Origin: Pseudopedobacter sp035496935
GTDB lineage: Bacteria > Bacteroidota > Bacteroidia > Sphingobacteriales > Sphingobacteriaceae
NCBI GenBank assembly: GCA_035496935.1
Contig: DATJED010000016.1
Coordinates: forward strand, 1 to 64,000
Direction of reading: 5' to 3'
Length of the DNA stretch: 64,000 nt
Every line of letters starts with the position of its first letter. Positions within the stretch are counted from its first letter, which is position 1. The translations under genes were made by a program, and so were the position numbers. Of the stretch, positions 43,291 through 52,213 are shown in pieces. Below the pieces are notes generated by a model, which was not told the origin of the DNA, ran no database searches, and was given only the letters and a program-made list of their open reading frames with translations.

Positions 43291-43372
43291 ACTCATTTTA
43301 TATCGAAATTTGAATTATTATAAGAAATCATAATATATTCAAACAATCTAAAATTCATTAATAAACCGAAGA

Positions 43373-43909
43373 ATGGATAATGATGTAGAAAAACTGTTAA
43401 CTGCCAATACTGACCAAATCAGGAAGCTTCAGGAGATTGTGAAAAAAGTAATTGACGACGAAAAGTTAATTACAAACAATCTGTTAAACCCGCCAAGAGA
43501 GGTTTTAACCAAAGGACAAACTATTTCAGATAAGGTTGCCAAGTTTGGTGGAAGTTGGGCGTTTATTATTTCGTTTTTCATCATTCTGGTCTTTTGGATA
43601 CTCTTTAATACCCTAACTCCAATTAGAGATAATTTTGATCCCTATCCCTTTATATTAATGAATTTGATACTTTCCTGCATCGCAGCTTTGCAGGCTCCCA
43701 TTATTATGATGAGCCAAAACCGTCAAGAAGAAAAAGATAGGAAAAGAGGTGAAAATGACTACATGATTAATTTAAAAGCCGAATTGGAAATTAATGCCCT
43801 AAATCAGAAAATTGATTTTTTATTGGAAGAACAGATAAAAACTTTGTTTGAAAGCCAAGCGAAGCAATTAGAAATTTTAAAGAAGTTAGAAGACAAGATA
43901 GATGGTTGA
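43373..43909 (+). CDS. DUF1003 domain membrane protein
   Basis: The 178-residue protein has two central helices (about 67-90, GSWAFIISFFIILVFWILFN; 101-121, PFILMNLILSCIAALQAPII) with the family end SQNRQEEKDRKRGENDY. The C-terminus is a coiled coil (about 133-176). DUF1003 proteins are of unknown function; the coiled coil suggests assembly. It lies in a series of co-oriented genes with gaps large enough for separate promoters. Confidence 0.88.
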   Translation: MDNDVEKLLTANTDQIRKLQEIVKKVIDDEKLITNNLLNPPREVLTKGQTISDKVAKFGGSWAFIISFFIILVFWILFNTLTPIRDNFDPYPFILMNLILSCIAALQAPIIMMSQNRQEEKDRKRGENDYMINLKAELEINALNQKIDFLLEEQIKTLFESQAKQLEILKKLEDKIDG

Positions 43910-43971
43910 AGATGCATTTTTGTCCTAGCCTTTTAATAAATCTAAAACAATTCAACCCATAAAAAATAACA

Positions 43972-44940
43972 ATGTTTTTCTCCATCGTCATCCCACTTTA
44001 CAACCGCCCGCAGGAAATAAAAGAACTGCTGGAAACCCTGGAACAGCAAACCTATATGGCTTTTGAGGTTTTAGTGATTGAGGATGGCTCAAGTTTGGAT
44101 GCTCAAGAAATTGTTGCTTCATTTTCAGAAAAACTTGACATAAAATATTTTGTGAAACCAAACGAGGGACAAGGTTTCGCCCGTAACTACGGTTTCGAGC
44201 GAGCAAAAGGAGATTATTTCATCATTTTTGATTCTGATTGTTTAATACCCGCTGATTACCTCGAAAATGTAAAAAATCACCTCTATAACCAGCCTTTAGA
44301 TGCTTTTGGTGGCCCCGATGATGCGCACCCAAGTTTTACGTCTTTACAAAAAGCCATCAGCTACTCCATGACTTCTATTTTTACAACCGGAGGCATTCGT
44401 GGTAAATCAAAGAATGCCGGCGGACAATTTCATCCTCGCAGTTTCAACATGGGGCTTTCTCGCAAAGTTTGGGAAAAAGTTGGTGGTTTTATCATCACCC
44501 GTTTGGGGGAAGACATCGAATATTCCATCAGAATTCACGAGGCCGGGTTTAAGATACGCCTAATCCCAAACGCAAAAGTTTACCATAAAAGACGCACCAG
44601 CTTTAAAGCTTTTTGGAAACAGTTGCATTTTTTTGGAAGAGCTAGAATTAACATCACTAAATTTTTTCCAGCCACCTTAAAATTGGTTCATTTTTTTCCG
44701 GCCTTATTTACATTAGGTTTGCTTTTTAGCCTGATAGCCAATGTTTTTAGGTGGAGTATAGCGCCAGCTTGTAATTTTTTTATCATTATTTATTTTCTTT
44801 CTGTTTTTTTTGATGCTTGGAGTAAAAATAAGTCGATAAAAGTCGCATTTTTGAGCATCTTTACCAGTCTGATTCAGCTCACCGCTTATGGCATGGGATT
44901 TATGCAGGATTATGTGAAGAAGATTATTTTTAATAAATGA
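43972..44940 (+). CDS. Family 2 glycosyltransferase with C-terminal membrane region
   Basis: The N-terminal GT-A fold carries SIVIPLYNRPQEIKELLETL, VIEDGSSLDA and the metal-binding FDSDCLIPADYLE. The acceptor side has GEDIEYSIRIHEAGFKIRLI (ED-x-x-x-R-type motif), a catalytic-base pattern. Hydrophobic segments occupy about 240-310. It probably adds a sugar to a membrane-linked acceptor for envelope polysaccharide. The next ORF starts inside its stop (ATGA overlap), so the two are translationally coupled. Confidence 0.9.
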   Translation: MFFSIVIPLYNRPQEIKELLETLEQQTYMAFEVLVIEDGSSLDAQEIVASFSEKLDIKYFVKPNEGQGFARNYGFERAKGDYFIIFDSDCLIPADYLENVKNHLYNQPLDAFGGPDDAHPSFTSLQKAISYSMTSIFTTGGIRGKSKNAGGQFHPRSFNMGLSRKVWEKVGGFIITRLGEDIEYSIRIHEAGFKIRLIPNAKVYHKRRTSFKAFWKQLHFFGRARINITKFFPATLKLVHFFPALFTLGLLFSLIANVFRWSIAPACNFFIIIYFLSVFFDAWSKNKSIKVAFLSIFTSLIQLTAYGMGFMQDYVKKIIFNK

Positions 44941-45725
44941 TAGAATTTTTAAAACAAAGCACTTTTTCGGTTAACGAGGTAATTGCAAAGGCTTGGCATA
45001 TTACTAAAAACCACTATTTTTCAATTGCGTTGTTGTGCTTTTTAATGTTTGCAACACTTGGTTTCTCCAGTCTATTAGCTGTTTTTTTAAAAGACATCAA
45101 CAAGCTTTTAAACGTGGTTCTGTTTTTAGTTTTTATTAGCACATACTTACTTGCCAACCTTTCGCTTTTTAAATTTATTTTTCATTTATTAGATCATGAG
45201 GCAGAGGACGTTAGCTTATCAAACACACTGCCCACAAAAAAGCAGATGATCAACTTTTTAATCGCAAGTTTTTATTTTACAGTTTGTGTGTTGGCGGTTT
45301 ATCTTATTGTTGCACTGTTGGTTTTTCCGTTTATTTACACAGGTATCAACTTCCAAATTTTAGTTAATTTGGCAATTTCTGTTGGCTTGTTGGCCATATT
45401 TATCACTTGGTTAAGGATATCGTTTTTCCCGTTTTTTATTATCGATAAAAATGAATCGCCTTTTAAATCCTTAAAATTAAGTTTAGCCATTACAAAAGGC
45501 AATTTCTTTAAAATTTTATTATTGCTTTTTGTTTTAGGATTTTTCCAGATTTTGTATTTGGTTTTAAATTATTTCCAGCTTACGGTAATTGCAACTTTTG
45601 TTAATATTTTAAGTTCGTTTATTATTGTTCCGCTTTCTGCAGTGGCTTTAACAGTTGCTTATCGTAAAATGACAGACGAATACAAAGGTGCGGAAGAGCC
45701 GGATATTTTAGCAAATATCATTTAA
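44937..45725 (+). CDS. Polytopic membrane protein, unknown function
   Basis: The 262-residue protein starts with an amphipathic segment (FLKQSTFSVNEVIAKAW) followed by about six hydrophobic helices and a charged C-terminus (YRKMTDEYKGAEEPDI). The pattern resembles the glycerophosphoryl-diester-phosphodiesterase-membrane/DUF975-like integral membrane families, but I do not assign it. It overlaps the glycosyltransferase by four bases and precedes the GH3 gene by six bases, suggesting one transcript. Confidence 0.75.
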   Translation: MIEFLKQSTFSVNEVIAKAWHITKNHYFSIALLCFLMFATLGFSSLLAVFLKDINKLLNVVLFLVFISTYLLANLSLFKFIFHLLDHEAEDVSLSNTLPTKKQMINFLIASFYFTVCVLAVYLIVALLVFPFIYTGINFQILVNLAISVGLLAIFITWLRISFFPFFIIDKNESPFKSLKLSLAITKGNFFKILLLLFVLGFFQILYLVLNYFQLTVIATFVNILSSFIIVPLSAVALTVAYRKMTDEYKGAEEPDILANII

Positions 45726-45731
45726 GATATT

Positions 45732-47234
45732 ATGGGATTAAAAGCATTTTTTAGTAAACCCTTTGCTGCTTTTGCCGTTGGTAAAATAAACAGATGGAAA
45801 TACAATGCCGTTGAAGCTCAAAACAATATTCTAAAAAAGCTTTTAAAATCCGCTGAAAATACGGCCTTCGGCAAAGATCATCAGTTTTCCAAAATCAAAA
45901 CCTATCAACAATTTAAGGAAAACGTTAATATTAACGATTACGAAGATATTAAGCCTTACATTGAAAGAGTTGTAAAAGGAGAGGAGAACGTACTTTGGCC
46001 TGGGAAACCGATTTATTTTGCAAAAACTTCTGGAACCACTTCCGGCATAAAATACATCCCAATCTCTAAAGAATCAATGCCGGAGCATATAAAAGCCGCC
46101 CGGAATGCTTTACTTTCCTACATTCACGAAACCGGAAAAACCGATTTTATAGACGGTAAAATGATTTTTTTACAAGGAAGTCCCAAAATGGATGAAAAAG
46201 CAGGGATTTCTTTTGGTCGCTTATCCGGAATTGTTGCGAATCACGTTCCCGCTTACTTGCAGAAAAACCGGTTGCCAAGTTATGAGGTAAACTGTATAGA
46301 CGATTGGGAACAAAAAGTGGATGCAATTGTGGATGAAACCCTAAATGCAGATATGCGACTGATATCGGGCATTCCGCCTTGGTGCCAAATGTATTTTGAT
46401 AGGTTGATTGCCAAAACCGGAAAGCAAAAAATAAAAGATATTTTTCCGAATTTTAAGCTTTTTGTTTACGGAGGAGTAAATTACGAACCTTACCGGGCAA
46501 GAATAGAAGAAAGCGTAGGTTATAAAATAGATAGTATCGAAACTTATCCGGCTTCAGAAGGTTTTATTGCGTTTCAGGATAGCCAGCAGGATAAATCTTT
46601 ATTGCTTTTGGCAAATTCGGGTATTTTTTACGAGTTTATCCCAACAGAAACTTTTTTTGATGAAAAGCCCACTCGCTTATCTTTAGGTGAAATTGAGCTG
46701 AATAAAAATTATGCTATTGTAATGAGCACCAACGCTGGTCTTTGGGCTTATTCTTTGGGCGATACCGTGAAATTTGTTTCTAAAAATCCGTACAAACTAT
46801 TGGTGACTGGCAGAATAAAGCATTATATTTCCGCTTTTGGCGAACACGTGATAGGCGAGGAGGTAGAACAGGCCTTGTTAAGCGTAGCGCAAAAGGAAAA
46901 AGTGGAAATTACAGAGTTTACCGTTGCGCCACAGGTAAATCCCGAAAAGGGAGAAATGCCCTATCACGAGTGGTTTATAGAATTTGTAAATCCGCCAAAA
47001 AATTTAAAAGAATTTGCAGTTAAAGTTGATGAGGCTTTACAGCAAAAAAACATATATTACAAAGATTTAATCACCGGAAAAGTATTGCAACCATTGATTA
47101 TCCGGTCACTTAAATCGGCGTCGTTCATCAGTTTAATGCGAGCAGAAGGCAAGCTGGGCGGACAAAATAAAGTCCCTCGTTTATCCAATGATCGTTCATT
47201 AGCTGATAAATTGACAAAATTTATTACAGATTAG
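45732..47234 (+). CDS. GH3 family acyl-acid-amido synthetase-like protein
   Basis: The 500-residue ANL-superfamily enzyme has the GH3 ATP/AMP-binding motifs YFAKTSGTTSGIKYIPISK (about 96-114), YGGVNYEPY and YPASEGFIAFQ (near 277). The C-terminal segment LVTGRIKHYISAFGEHVIGE places the adenylate. Plant GH3 proteins couple amino acids to acyl acids such as auxin and jasmonate. Bacterial members, common in Bacteroidota, have no established substrate, so only amide-bond formation through an adenylate is inferred. Confidence 0.9.
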   Translation: MGLKAFFSKPFAAFAVGKINRWKYNAVEAQNNILKKLLKSAENTAFGKDHQFSKIKTYQQFKENVNINDYEDIKPYIERVVKGEENVLWPGKPIYFAKTSGTTSGIKYIPISKESMPEHIKAARNALLSYIHETGKTDFIDGKMIFLQGSPKMDEKAGISFGRLSGIVANHVPAYLQKNRLPSYEVNCIDDWEQKVDAIVDETLNADMRLISGIPPWCQMYFDRLIAKTGKQKIKDIFPNFKLFVYGGVNYEPYRARIEESVGYKIDSIETYPASEGFIAFQDSQQDKSLLLLANSGIFYEFIPTETFFDEKPTRLSLGEIELNKNYAIVMSTNAGLWAYSLGDTVKFVSKNPYKLLVTGRIKHYISAFGEHVIGEEVEQALLSVAQKEKVEITEFTVAPQVNPEKGEMPYHEWFIEFVNPPKNLKEFAVKVDEALQQKNIYYKDLITGKVLQPLIIRSLKSASFISLMRAEGKLGGQNKVPRLSNDRSLADKLTKFITD

Positions 47235-47259
47235 CATAACGCAAATCGCATTATTAAAA

Positions 47260-47335
47260 AAATATTAAAATCAGATGTCAGTCGATAGAAGTCTTTTTAC
47301 TTTCTACTTTTGACTTACTACTTTAAACATTAAAA
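47260..47335. repeat. AGTAAGTA-type low-complexity words before dxr
   Basis: tttttactttctacttttga and cttactactttaaac are the complement of the AAGTAGTAAGTA words that also fill the gaps at 48500 and 49908. They end directly before the TTG start. Confidence 0.5.
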
Positions 47336-48499
47336 TTGCCTCAAACCATAAAAAATATAGCCATTTTAGGCTCAACAGGTAGTATCGGGACGCAAGCATT
47401 GGAAGTTGTTGAAGCTAATCCCAATTTGTTTTGTGTTCAGGTTTTAACGGCGCAATCCAATGTTGACTTGCTAATTGCTCAGGCGTTAAAGTTTAAACCA
47501 AAAGCAGTTGTTATTGGTGACGAAACTAAATATCAGCAATTAAAAGAAGCGCTAAAGCAAACAGAAATTGAAGTTAAAGCAGGTGAAGAAGCCCTTTGCG
47601 AGGTGGTTGTTTTGCCGGATCTTAACATGGTTTTAACGGCTTTAGTTGGTTTTGCGGGCTTAAAACCTACAATTGCTGCTATAAAGGCCGGTAAGCAGAT
47701 TGCCTTAGCAAACAAAGAAACTTTGGTGGTTGCCGGAGAGTTGATTAACGCTTTGGCAAAACAGCATCAGGTGAATATTTTGCCGGTGGATTCAGAGCAT
47801 TCTGCAATTTTTCAGTGTTTGGTTGGCGAAAAAAGTCCGATTGAAAAAATTTATTTAACCGCGTCTGGCGGTCCGTTCAGAGGGAAAGATTTTGAATTTT
47901 TAGCCACCGTAACCAAAAATGAAGCGTTAAAGCATCCAAACTGGGTAATGGGCGCAAAAATCACCATTGATTCGGCAACCTTAATGAACAAAGGTTTGGA
48001 AGTGATAGAAGCCAAATGGTTGTTTGATTTAACGGTGGAGCAGATTGATGTTATTGTACATCCACAATCTATTGTGCATTCCATCGTTCAGTTTCAAGAC
48101 GGATCAATGAAAGCACAAATGGGTTTGCCCGATATGAAACTTCCCATTCAATATGCAATGGCCTATCCAAACAGGGTACAAAATGATTATAAACGTTTTA
48201 ATTTTCTCGACCATCCAACTCTAACTTTTGAAACCGCCGATACCAAAACATTCAGAAATCTGGCTTTGGCTTTTGAAGCTTTGCAAAAGGCGGGGAATAT
48301 GCCATGTATAGTTAACGCAGCAAACGAAGTGGTAGTTGCCGAATTTTTAAAGGAAGAAATCGGCTTTTTGCAGATGAGTGAAGTAATAGAAACCTGCATG
48401 GCCAAGCTGGATTACGTAAAAGAACCAAGCTTAGCAGACTATTTTGAAACTGACAGGCAAACACGCATTTTTGCGAAACATTTAGTAACAAGTATTTAA
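47336..48499 (+). CDS. dxr: 1-deoxy-D-xylulose 5-phosphate reductoisomerase
   Basis: Dxr makes 2-C-methyl-D-erythritol 4-phosphate in the non-mevalonate isoprenoid pathway, using NADPH and a divalent metal. The 387 residues include the NADPH motif ILGSTGSIGTQALEV (residues 9-23), ANKETLVVAGE, the metal-binding PVDSEHSAIFQCL, and the flexible loop MGAKITIDSATLMNKGLEVI. The start is TTG: an in-frame stop lies 12 nt upstream and there is no ATG between. It lies in series with rseP. Confidence 0.96.
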   Translation: MPQTIKNIAILGSTGSIGTQALEVVEANPNLFCVQVLTAQSNVDLLIAQALKFKPKAVVIGDETKYQQLKEALKQTEIEVKAGEEALCEVVVLPDLNMVLTALVGFAGLKPTIAAIKAGKQIALANKETLVVAGELINALAKQHQVNILPVDSEHSAIFQCLVGEKSPIEKIYLTASGGPFRGKDFEFLATVTKNEALKHPNWVMGAKITIDSATLMNKGLEVIEAKWLFDLTVEQIDVIVHPQSIVHSIVQFQDGSMKAQMGLPDMKLPIQYAMAYPNRVQNDYKRFNFLDHPTLTFETADTKTFRNLALAFEALQKAGNMPCIVNAANEVVVAEFLKEEIGFLQMSEVIETCMAKLDYVKEPSLADYFETDRQTRIFAKHLVTSI

Positions 48500-48581
48500 T
48501 TTAAGTATTGAGTAGCAAGTAAAAAGTAGTAAGTATAGTAACAAGTAATAAGTAAAAGAATCAAATTATAAAAAATAAGAA
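48500..48581. repeat. AGTAAGTA-type words between dxr and rseP
   Basis: gagtagcaagtaaaaagtag, taagtatagtaacaagtaat and aagtaaaag repeat the word AAGTA up to about 15 nt before the rseP ATG. No promoter box was seen. Confidence 0.5.
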
Positions 48582-49907
48582 ATGGATGTAGTAGTGATGA
48601 TTGCCCAATTAATCTTGGGTTTATCTATTTTAATTGTGTTGCATGAGCTGGGGCACTTTTTAACAGCAAGATACTTTGGGATTAAAGTAGAGAAGTTTTA
48701 TTTGTTTTTTGATGCTTGGGGATTCAAACTGTTCAGCATAAAATATAAAGATTGCGAATACGGAATTGGCTGGCTGCCTTTGGGTGGCTATGTTAAAATT
48801 GCCGGAATGATTGATGAATCCATGGATACTGAAGCCATGGCGCAGCCTGTACAAGAATGGGAATTTAGGGCTAAACCGGCTTGGCAACGTTTAATTGTAA
48901 TGTTGGGCGGGGTAACAGTAAATATCATTTTAGGAATTTTTATCTTTTGGATGCTAACTTTCAAATACGGGGAAACGTACATCCCTAATAGTGAGTTAAA
49001 GTACGGTATTGCTCCGGGGATTGTAGGGCAACAAATTGGCTTGCAAGCTGGCGATAAAATTGAAGAGATCAATGGTGAAAAATTGGTTCGTTTTGATGAA
49101 CTAAGAAGCTCTGATGTGCTTTTGGGGAACTCAACCTTAACGGTTTTAAGAAACGGCGAAGAAAAGCAGATTGCTGTCCCGGCTAATATTTTAAATACTG
49201 TTTCTGATTATGGTATAGATGAATTTGTATCGCCACGGATTATCTCCAAAGTGGGAGAGGTAACTCCAAAAGGAAATGCAGAAAAAGCAGGCTTAAAAGC
49301 TAATGATCAAATTTTAGAAGTTAACGGGCAGGAAGCGGTTTACAGCGATCAGTTGCGCACCATCTTAGCTGAAAAAAAAGGCAAAGAAGTTGAGTTGACG
49401 GTATTGCGTGATGCGGATAAATTAAAGTTGCCAGTTAAAGTTACGTCTGATGGAACAATCGGTTTTGCGTTTAACCTAGAATCTATAAAAACCGAAACTC
49501 AGGACTTTACATTTTTTCAAGCCTTACCTGCAGGGGCATCAAAAGCTTGGGGTTCTTTAGTAGACAACGCGAAAGGCTTGGGCAAAGTAGTTAAAGGCGA
49601 AGTTAAAGCAACCAAAGCATTCTCTGGTCCGGTAGAAATTGCCCGTAAACTTTACGGTGGCACTTGGGATTGGATTAAATTCTGGAGCATTACCGGCTTA
49701 CTTTCTATGGCGCTCGCATTGATGAACTTATTGCCTATCCCCGCTTTAGATGGTGGACATGCAGTATTTTTGCTGATAGAAATGATTAAAGGAAAGCCCC
49801 TGAGCGATAAATTTATGGAAAGAGCCCAAATGGTTGGTTTCGTAATTTTAGCTACGCTGATGGTCTTTGTTTTAGGGAACGATATTTTTAAAGTTTTCAC
49901 TAAATAA
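48582..49907 (+). CDS. rseP: Site-2 zinc metalloprotease RseP
   Basis: RseP cleaves anti-sigma factors and signal peptides within the inner membrane. The 441 residues have the catalytic HExxH (H21-E22-L-G-H25) in the first helix, and the third zinc ligand region MNLLPIPALDGGH near 392. Two PDZ-like domains occupy about 130-200 (GIAPGIVGQQIGLQAGDKIE) and 215-280 (GNAEKAGLKANDQILEVNGQ). Length and organisation match the family. It lies with dxr and hscB in one orientation. Confidence 0.95.
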   Translation: MDVVVMIAQLILGLSILIVLHELGHFLTARYFGIKVEKFYLFFDAWGFKLFSIKYKDCEYGIGWLPLGGYVKIAGMIDESMDTEAMAQPVQEWEFRAKPAWQRLIVMLGGVTVNIILGIFIFWMLTFKYGETYIPNSELKYGIAPGIVGQQIGLQAGDKIEEINGEKLVRFDELRSSDVLLGNSTLTVLRNGEEKQIAVPANILNTVSDYGIDEFVSPRIISKVGEVTPKGNAEKAGLKANDQILEVNGQEAVYSDQLRTILAEKKGKEVELTVLRDADKLKLPVKVTSDGTIGFAFNLESIKTETQDFTFFQALPAGASKAWGSLVDNAKGLGKVVKGEVKATKAFSGPVEIARKLYGGTWDWIKFWSITGLLSMALALMNLLPIPALDGGHAVFLLIEMIKGKPLSDKFMERAQMVGFVILATLMVFVLGNDIFKVFTK

Positions 49908-50016
49908 GTTAGAAGTAGAAAGTTTAAAGTAAAAAGTAGACTTGCAATTTAAAGAGCAAATTTTGCTGCTTGGAAAAGCTTTAAACTTTCTACTTTACAC
50001 TTTCAACTTACAAAAA
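49907..50016. repeat. Inverted AGTAAGTA-type repeat between rseP and hscB
   Basis: gaagtagaaagtttaaag (near 49913-49930) is complemented exactly by ctttaaactttctactt (near 49978-49994). The gap can fold into one long hairpin ending just before the hscB ATG. Confidence 0.6.
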
Positions 50017-50550
50017 ATGGATTATTTCGAATTCTATGATATACCAATTTCTTTTTCACCAGATCAAGCATTGGTGAAAAAGAAGTTTTACGCTTTAAGT
50101 AAAGAATACCATCCAGATTTTTTTGTGAACGAATCTGAGGAGAAGCAACAGGAAATTTTAGAGCTTTCAACGTTAAATAACAAAGCATTTCAAACATTAT
50201 CCAATCCCGATAAACTATTGCCTTATGTTTTAACGCTAAAAAATGTTTTAGCCGAGGGAGAAAAATATCAGCTTCCGCAAGATTTTTTGATGGAAATGAT
50301 GGAGGTAAATGAAGGAATAATGGAGCTGGAATTTGATACAGATGAAGCAAAATTAGCGGAAGTAAAAAAAAATGTTGATAGGTTTGAAAATGAATTGAAT
50401 ACAGAACTTAGGATGTTAATAGCTGATTTTGAATCGACTAACAAATCTGTGGAAGAGGGTATTTTAAGCAAAATAAAAGATATTTGGTACAGAAAAAAAT
50501 ATTTGTTGCGAATACGGGAATCAATCGATAAATTTGCGACCCGCTTGTAA
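50017..50550 (+). CDS. hscB: Iron-sulfur cluster co-chaperone HscB (J-domain protein)
   Basis: The ATG at 50017 gives MDYFEFYDIPISFSPDQALV, the expected HscB N-terminus; a longer frame from 49942 runs through intergenic repeat sequence and is rejected. The J domain has HPD at residues 32-34 (SKEYHPDFF), and the C-terminal helical bundle binds the scaffold (LTLKNVLAEGEKYQLPQDFL, then MEMMEVNEGI). HscB stimulates HscA in cluster transfer from IscU-like scaffolds. At 177 residues the length is normal. It could serve the many [4Fe-4S] enzymes here, including CysH and sulfite reductase. Confidence 0.92.
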   Translation: MDYFEFYDIPISFSPDQALVKKKFYALSKEYHPDFFVNESEEKQQEILELSTLNNKAFQTLSNPDKLLPYVLTLKNVLAEGEKYQLPQDFLMEMMEVNEGIMELEFDTDEAKLAEVKKNVDRFENELNTELRMLIADFESTNKSVEEGILSKIKDIWYRKKYLLRIRESIDKFATRL

Positions 50551-50571
50551 AACAAATGTCTACAACGAAAT

Positions 50572-50651
50572 GCCCAGCTGGCGGAACTGGTAGACGCGTC
50601 GGTCTCAAACACCGATAGGAAACTGTGCCGGTTCGATTCCGGCGCTGGGTA
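50572..50651 (+). tRNA. tRNA-Leu (anticodon CAA)
   Basis: The acceptor stem gcccagc / gctgggt pairs, with discriminator A at 50651; CCA is not encoded. The D arm contains tggtaga, and the anticodon stem tcggt / accga closes loop ctcaaac, so the anticodon is CAA. A variable arm, ataggaaactgt, and the T arm gccggttcgattccggc follow. It is the integration target of the element to its right. Confidence 0.95.
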
Positions 50652-52188
50652 CTACACGGGAAAGACGTAATGGCTTACGATCTTTCCCGTTTTTATTTGC
50701 TCGTAACTTCTTGTTAATCTGATAGATAAGATGTGCCGCTTCGTTAAGTCTTGGGGTTCGATATTCTTTCCCGTCAAATCTCAATTTTTCACGATATATC
50801 GAACCCAGCACCTCTCTTTTGGTCAAAGCATTACCCTCTTCATATAAATTCTTTAGCTTAGAAAGTGCCTCTATTGCTTTTATTAGCATATTATCGATAC
50901 TCATGGTGTTCGATTTTTGAGCCTTTACCTCTATGAGAGACGCTTCTAACCTTTTTATTTTTTCCTCACATTCCTTTTTCATAATTGAGAAATCAGAATG
51001 ATCAAGCTTTTCGTCAAACAGTAGCTCTCTCGCATTAGAAAGTTTCATATTAAGTGTTTCTATCTGCTCAACTATTTCTTTCCGTTCATTAAATGTTCCG
51101 CCTCTATGTTGTTTGTAAACATCCATTACTATGAGTTTATACAATTCGTTCATGCCAGGAATAGGAATAAACTTAACTAACTCACTCAGGATTGTTTTAT
51201 TTACCTCATCAGCTTTATATCTGCATCCACATCCATAAACAGCCTGAGCATGATAATAATAGTAATAGCCTCCTTTCTTTCCTTTAGATGCGCTCCCAGT
51301 GAGTTGCCTGTCACACATTGCGCATTGTAGAAAACCTTGTAGCGGTAAACCCTCATTAATTTTTACAGCCTGGACACGCATTACTTTTGTTCTGCCGTTT
51401 AAAATATCCTGAACCTTATAAAATAACGCTTCAGAAATCAAAGGCTCATGTAAGCCATTTACCCATTGTTCATCTTCGTCCTTATATTTTTTCACCACTA
51501 TTTTACCACAATAAACGGGGTTTCTTATCTGACGATAAAAGCTCATCCTGCTAATCATAAAGCCCTTTTCATTAGCCATTTTTCTAATTTGGTCTGGAGC
51601 AAAAACGCCATCTGCTATTGTGCAAAATATCCATTGGATAAACGGCGCTTCCTTTATATTAGGCGCAATGTACTTACTGCCATCTTCTCGGATTTTGTTA
51701 TCATAACCCATTGGCGCAACTCCCATATATCTGCCTTCTTTTCTTGCCCGCCTCATTCCATGCTTAACATTTAATGCCCTGCGGTCATTTTCAACCTCTG
51801 GGGCAGCTAAATAAAAAGCCAGCATGATTTTATTTTCAGGAATTTCAAGGTTTAAAGGTTGCTCCACAGCCTGAGGTTCAATTCCTAACTTCATCAATAC
51901 AGCTATCATTTGATAAGCATCACCAGCGTTCCGGCTAAACCTATCCCATTTAGTGAAAAGCACTAAATCAGCTCCTTTTCCCTTGTTTTTACGTATTTCC
52001 CCTAAGTACTGTGTCCACTTGGGACGATTGAACGTTTTGGCAGAATGGTCTTCAAAAATCACCTTTCTAACCTTTATAGAATTCAGCTCACAATATTTCC
52101 GTAATCTTTCATCTTGGTCTCTTTGGGAATAGCCTTTATCAGCTTGTTCGTCTGTACTTACACGAATATATAAATCTGCTACTTTCAT
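50605..52188 (-). CDS. Large serine recombinase (integrase) of the element, C-terminus inside tRNA-Leu
   Basis: The 527-residue protein begins MKVADLYIRVSTDEQADKGY with the catalytic serine S11 and a resolvase domain (to about 150, with LVFLFTKWDRFSRN-type helix). Next come the recombinase domain (about 160-270, PMGYDNKIREDG, IYCGKIVVKK-type), a zinc ribbon (CAMCDRQL with CGCRY near 286-318) and a coiled coil (about 345-440). Its last 15 residues (VPSAGIEPAQFPIGV) are encoded by the antisense strand of tRNA-Leu. It should catalyse integration and excision at the tRNA. The left end of the element therefore lies at or in the tRNA 3' part. Confidence 0.93.
   Translation of the reverse strand: MKVADLYIRVSTDEQADKGYSQRDQDERLRKYCELNSIKVRKVIFEDHSAKTFNRPKWTQYLGEIRKNKGKGADLVLFTKWDRFSRNAGDAYQMIAVLMKLGIEPQAVEQPLNLEIPENKIMLAFYLAAPEVENDRRALNVKHGMRRARKEGRYMGVAPMGYDNKIREDGSKYIAPNIKEAPFIQWIFCTIADGVFAPDQIRKMANEKGFMISRMSFYRQIRNPVYCGKIVVKKYKDEDEQWVNGLHEPLISEALFYKVQDILNGRTKVMRVQAVKINEGLPLQGFLQCAMCDRQLTGSASKGKKGGYYYYYHAQAVYGCGCRYKADEVNKTILSELVKFIPIPGMNELYKLIVMDVYKQHRGGTFNERKEIVEQIETLNMKLSNARELLFDEKLDHSDFSIMKKECEEKIKRLEASLIEVKAQKSNTMSIDNMLIKAIEALSKLKNLYEEGNALTKREVLGSIYREKLRFDGKEYRTPRLNEAAHLIYQINKKLRANKNGKDRKPLRLSRVVPSAGIEPAQFPIGV
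50656..50695 (+). terminator. Intrinsic terminator of tRNA-Leu, within the recombinase gene
   Basis: acgggaaaga-cgtaa-tggc-ttacg-a-tctttcccgt followed by ttttt forms a 15-bp stem with one bulge. It starts five nt after the tRNA and also encodes recombinase residues on the opposite strand. Confidence 0.85.
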
Positions 52189-52213
52189 CTCTCAAATTCT
52201 ATTGTATATAGTA

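Noticed and set aside
49942..50016. Longer HscB start
   Set aside because: It translates the intergenic AGTAAGTA inverted repeat; the ATG at 50017 gives the family start.
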